DNA of 16,536 nucleotides from Cyanobacteria bacterium HKST-UBA02 (GTDB lineage Bacteria; Cyanobacteriota; Vampirovibrionia; Obscuribacterales; Obscuribacteraceae): assembly GCA_020431945.1 (NCBI GenBank), contig JAGQHH010000444.1:1-16536 (forward strand), read 5' to 3'. Of this stretch, positions 14,825 through 16,536 are shown piece by piece. A program made the position numbers and the translations under genes. The notes under the pieces were generated by a model, which was given only the letters and a program-made list of their open reading frames with translations, did no database searches and was not told the DNA's origin. Position 1 is the stretch's first letter. Each line of letters begins with the position of its first letter.

Positions 14825-15628
14825 CTAGAGCTGTTTGAGCAGATCCAGGGCTTTCAACCGCTGGCCGGCGCGCTCTTCGATATATCGACTGATTATGCGC
14901 TGGGCAGCAGCCAGGGGGGCTGCCGCCGCCTCCGGGGCTTTCCCCGATGATCCCGAGGTCGCCGCTTCCGCGAGCACCAGGGTCTTCCAGACCATGGGAG
15001 TGATAAAGACTCCTTTCTCGGGGCTTTCATCGAAGCTGTCTTCGGATACTCTGGATGGGCCGCGCCTGGCCGAGCGGCCGGCACAATCTTTGCAGCATAC
15101 TCCCCCGAGCTCGGTGAGGAAAGTATTGATACTGTATTCGGTGAGGGGCGCGCGGCAATGGACGCAGACCTTGAGCTCGGGCTGGAAGCCGAGCATGGCC
15201 AGGAGCTGCATCTCGAACTCCAGACAGGCCCGGGCAGGGGCTGTCTCCCCCCTGGCCAGACGTCCTAAAGAAGCGGTCAGAAAGTCGAAATAGAGTTCTT
15301 CCTCTCCCTGCAGACCCTGACCGAATATTCTGGTGAGCTCGGCATAGTAGAGCCCGAATGTGAGTCTCTCCAGATCGGTGCGCAGGGCCTGATAAGTGTC
15401 GATGCTCTCGGCCTGGGTGATGATATCCAGGGACTTGCCGGTGGCAAGCAGGAGCTTGTTGACGCAGAGAGCCTCGGATTTGCCTGCCATGCGCGTGCCC
15501 GGTTTGCGGGCTCCTTTGGCCACGGCCCGGCCGAGACCCCGCTCCTTGCTGAAGAGGATCACTACCTTGTCGGATTCTCCCAGGGGGAAGCCGCCGACGT
15601 TGATGGCGGTGAGCTGATAGGTGGGCAC
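14825..15628 (-). CDS. recO: DNA repair protein RecO
   Basis: A 267-residue protein that helps load RecA on gapped DNA with RecR and anneals single strands. The N-terminal OB fold (1-80) contains VVILFSKERGLGRAVAKGARKP (22-43), the typical RecO start. The helical C-terminal part has FGLYYAELTRIF (91-102) and a four-cysteine zinc site: C155, C158 (CVHC) and C179, C182 (CKDC). The region 221-242 is an Ala/Ser/Gly-rich insertion near the C-terminus that looks unstructured. The start is GTG at 15628, 15 bases after the gnd stop, without a clear Shine-Dalgarno sequence; the stop codon TAG of another frame precedes it and no earlier in-frame start exists close by. Probably co-transcribed with gnd. 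Confidence 0.95.
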   Translation of the reverse strand: MPTYQLTAINVGGFPLGESDKVVILFSKERGLGRAVAKGARKPGTRMAGKSEALCVNKLLLATGKSLDIITQAESIDTYQALRTDLERLTFGLYYAELTRIFGQGLQGEEELYFDFLTASLGRLARGETAPARACLEFEMQLLAMLGFQPELKVCVHCRAPLTEYSINTFLTELGGVCCKDCAGRSARRGPSRVSEDSFDESPEKGVFITPMVWKTLVLAEAATSGSSGKAPEAAAAPLAAAQRIISRYIEERAGQRLKALDLLKQL

Positions 15629-15643
15629 TCTATTTAGACAGGA

Positions 15644-16536
15644 TCAGGCCTTGCCGGCGCGCTCCTTGACGTGGGCAGGCCAGTCGGTGTGCACGAATCC
15701 CAGGTCGGGCTTGTCCACACGCTCGTAGGTGTGGGCGCCGAAAAAGTCTCTCTGAGCCTGGGTGAGATTCTGGGGCAGAGACTCGCTGCGGTAGCTGTCG
15801 AAATAGGCCAGGCTGGCAGAGAGAGCCGGTATCGGAATACCCTGCTCCTGGGCGAAGCCCACGACTTTACGCCAGTTGCTTTGAGCCTCCACGAGGAATG
15901 CACCGAATTCGGTGTCCATCAGGAGATTCTTCAGATCGGGCTGGCGCTCGTAAGCAGCGCGGATCTTCTCGAGGAGCTGGGCTCTGATGATGCAGCCTCC
16001 CTTCCAGATCCGGGCTGTCTCTTTCATGTCGATGCCCCATTCGAAATGCTCGGAGCCTGCTTTGATAAGAGCCATACCCTGGGCATAGCTGCAGACCTTG
16101 CTGGCATAGAGGGCGTCGGCGAGGGCTTTGAGCAGGGAGCTGCGCTCACCTGTCTTGCCTGTCTCGGGACCTTTGAGAGCGCGGGAAGCGTGAACCCGCT
16201 CGTCTTTCATGGAGGAGAGCAGTCTTGCCGTGAGAGCGGCGTCGATGGTGGGGGTGGGCACCGAGAGCTCCAGGGCGACTTCGGCGGTCCAGCGTCCGGT
16301 GCCTTTCTGTCCGGCTTTATCGAGAATCAGGTCGACCAGGGGTTTGCCGGTCTCTTCGTCTTCCACTGTGAGAATTTGCGAGGTGATCTCGATCAGGAAA
16401 GAGTCGAGGATGCCCCGGTTCCACTGGGTGAACTCGTCGGCAATCTCTTCGGCTTTCATGCCGAGACCGCGGCGCATGATGTCATAGACTTCGGCGATCA
16501 ATTGCATGTCACCGTATTCGATGCCGTTGTGCACCA
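15644..16536 (-). CDS. gnd: 6-phosphogluconate dehydrogenase, decarboxylating (C-terminal part, cut by right edge)
   Basis: The visible 297 codons cover the substrate-binding half of the oxidative pentose phosphate enzyme that makes ribulose 5-phosphate, CO2 and NADPH. The fragment begins within the catalytic signature KMVHNGIEYGDMQ: the His-Asn pair and the Glu that acts as general acid are present at 16525-16533; the catalytic Lys lies outside. Further marks are GQKGTGRWT (Lys/Gly loop), the long helical domain, and near the C-terminus QAQRDFFGAHTYER, which places the conserved Arg and His of the partner subunit in the active site. The end is GFVHTDWPAHVKERAGKA. The NADP-binding Rossmann domain (about 175 residues) is outside the window; the GTG at 16534 is an internal valine codon and not a start. 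Confidence 0.97.
   Translation of the reverse strand, partial: VHNGIEYGDMQLIAEVYDIMRRGLGMKAEEIADEFTQWNRGILDSFLIEITSQILTVEDEETGKPLVDLILDKAGQKGTGRWTAEVALELSVPTPTIDAALTARLLSSMKDERVHASRALKGPETGKTGERSSLLKALADALYASKVCSYAQGMALIKAGSEHFEWGIDMKETARIWKGGCIIRAQLLEKIRAAYERQPDLKNLLMDTEFGAFLVEAQSNWRKVVGFAQEQGIPIPALSASLAYFDSYRSESLPQNLTQAQRDFFGAHTYERVDKPDLGFVHTDWPAHVKERAGKA

Noticed and set aside
16532..16534. GTG as a start codon for gnd
   Set aside because: It is the valine within the conserved MVHNGIEYGDM signature. The gene continues to the right of the window.

Overview
All recognisable genes in this window lie on the minus strand, so the text reads from right to left in transcription order. By eye the DNA is moderately GC-rich (not counted). 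I cannot name the organism. The gene content (WecA-type lipid-carrier transferase, GT-C glycosyltransferase, TPR-tailed CheR, CheA with a fused receiver, soluble chemoreceptor) suggests an environmental bacterium with an 'alternative cellular function' or Frz-like chemosensory pathway. Nothing in the window fixes the phylum. I see no rRNA, tRNA, CRISPR array or insertion sequence, and no gene-free stretch longer than about 130 bases.

Right part (16536 to about 10426), housekeeping and envelope. The C-terminal part of 6-phosphogluconate dehydrogenase (gnd, cut by the window edge) is followed by recO (DNA repair). After a 126-base gap come glyA (serine hydroxymethyltransferase), a WecA/TagO-type polyprenyl-phosphate sugar-1-phosphate transferase, and a PMT/ArnT-like GT-C membrane glycosyltransferase. 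The last two probably act on polyprenyl-linked glycans.

Middle and left part (10388 to 985), signalling. A classical one-ring AAA ATPase leads directly into a nine-gene chemosensory cluster: cheW, cheW, a soluble chemoreceptor, cheR with TPRs, cheW, a cheA-receiver hybrid, cheB and a response regulator. From glyA to the response regulator no gap exceeds 37 bases and several genes overlap or nearly touch, so this may be one long transcription unit. At the far left, after a 119-base gap holding two inverted repeats, a PAS-domain protein with a proline-rich tail starts at 865 and runs off the window.

The chemosensory set is complete enough to work as a unit: receptor, three couplers, kinase, both adaptation enzymes and one separate receiver protein. 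Three features set it apart. The receptor has no membrane segment and begins with a transposase-type helix-turn-helix, so it may be tethered to DNA rather than to the membrane. The CheB receiver has lost its phosphoacceptor aspartate and other signature residues while the esterase half keeps its catalytic triad, so CheA probably does not control adaptation by phosphorylating CheB. The separate response regulator ends in a piece that looks like the connector of a hybrid histidine kinase. The layout recalls the Frz system of Myxococcus xanthus, whose receptor FrzCD is also cytoplasmic and nucleoid-associated, but here the proposed DNA-binding module is different.
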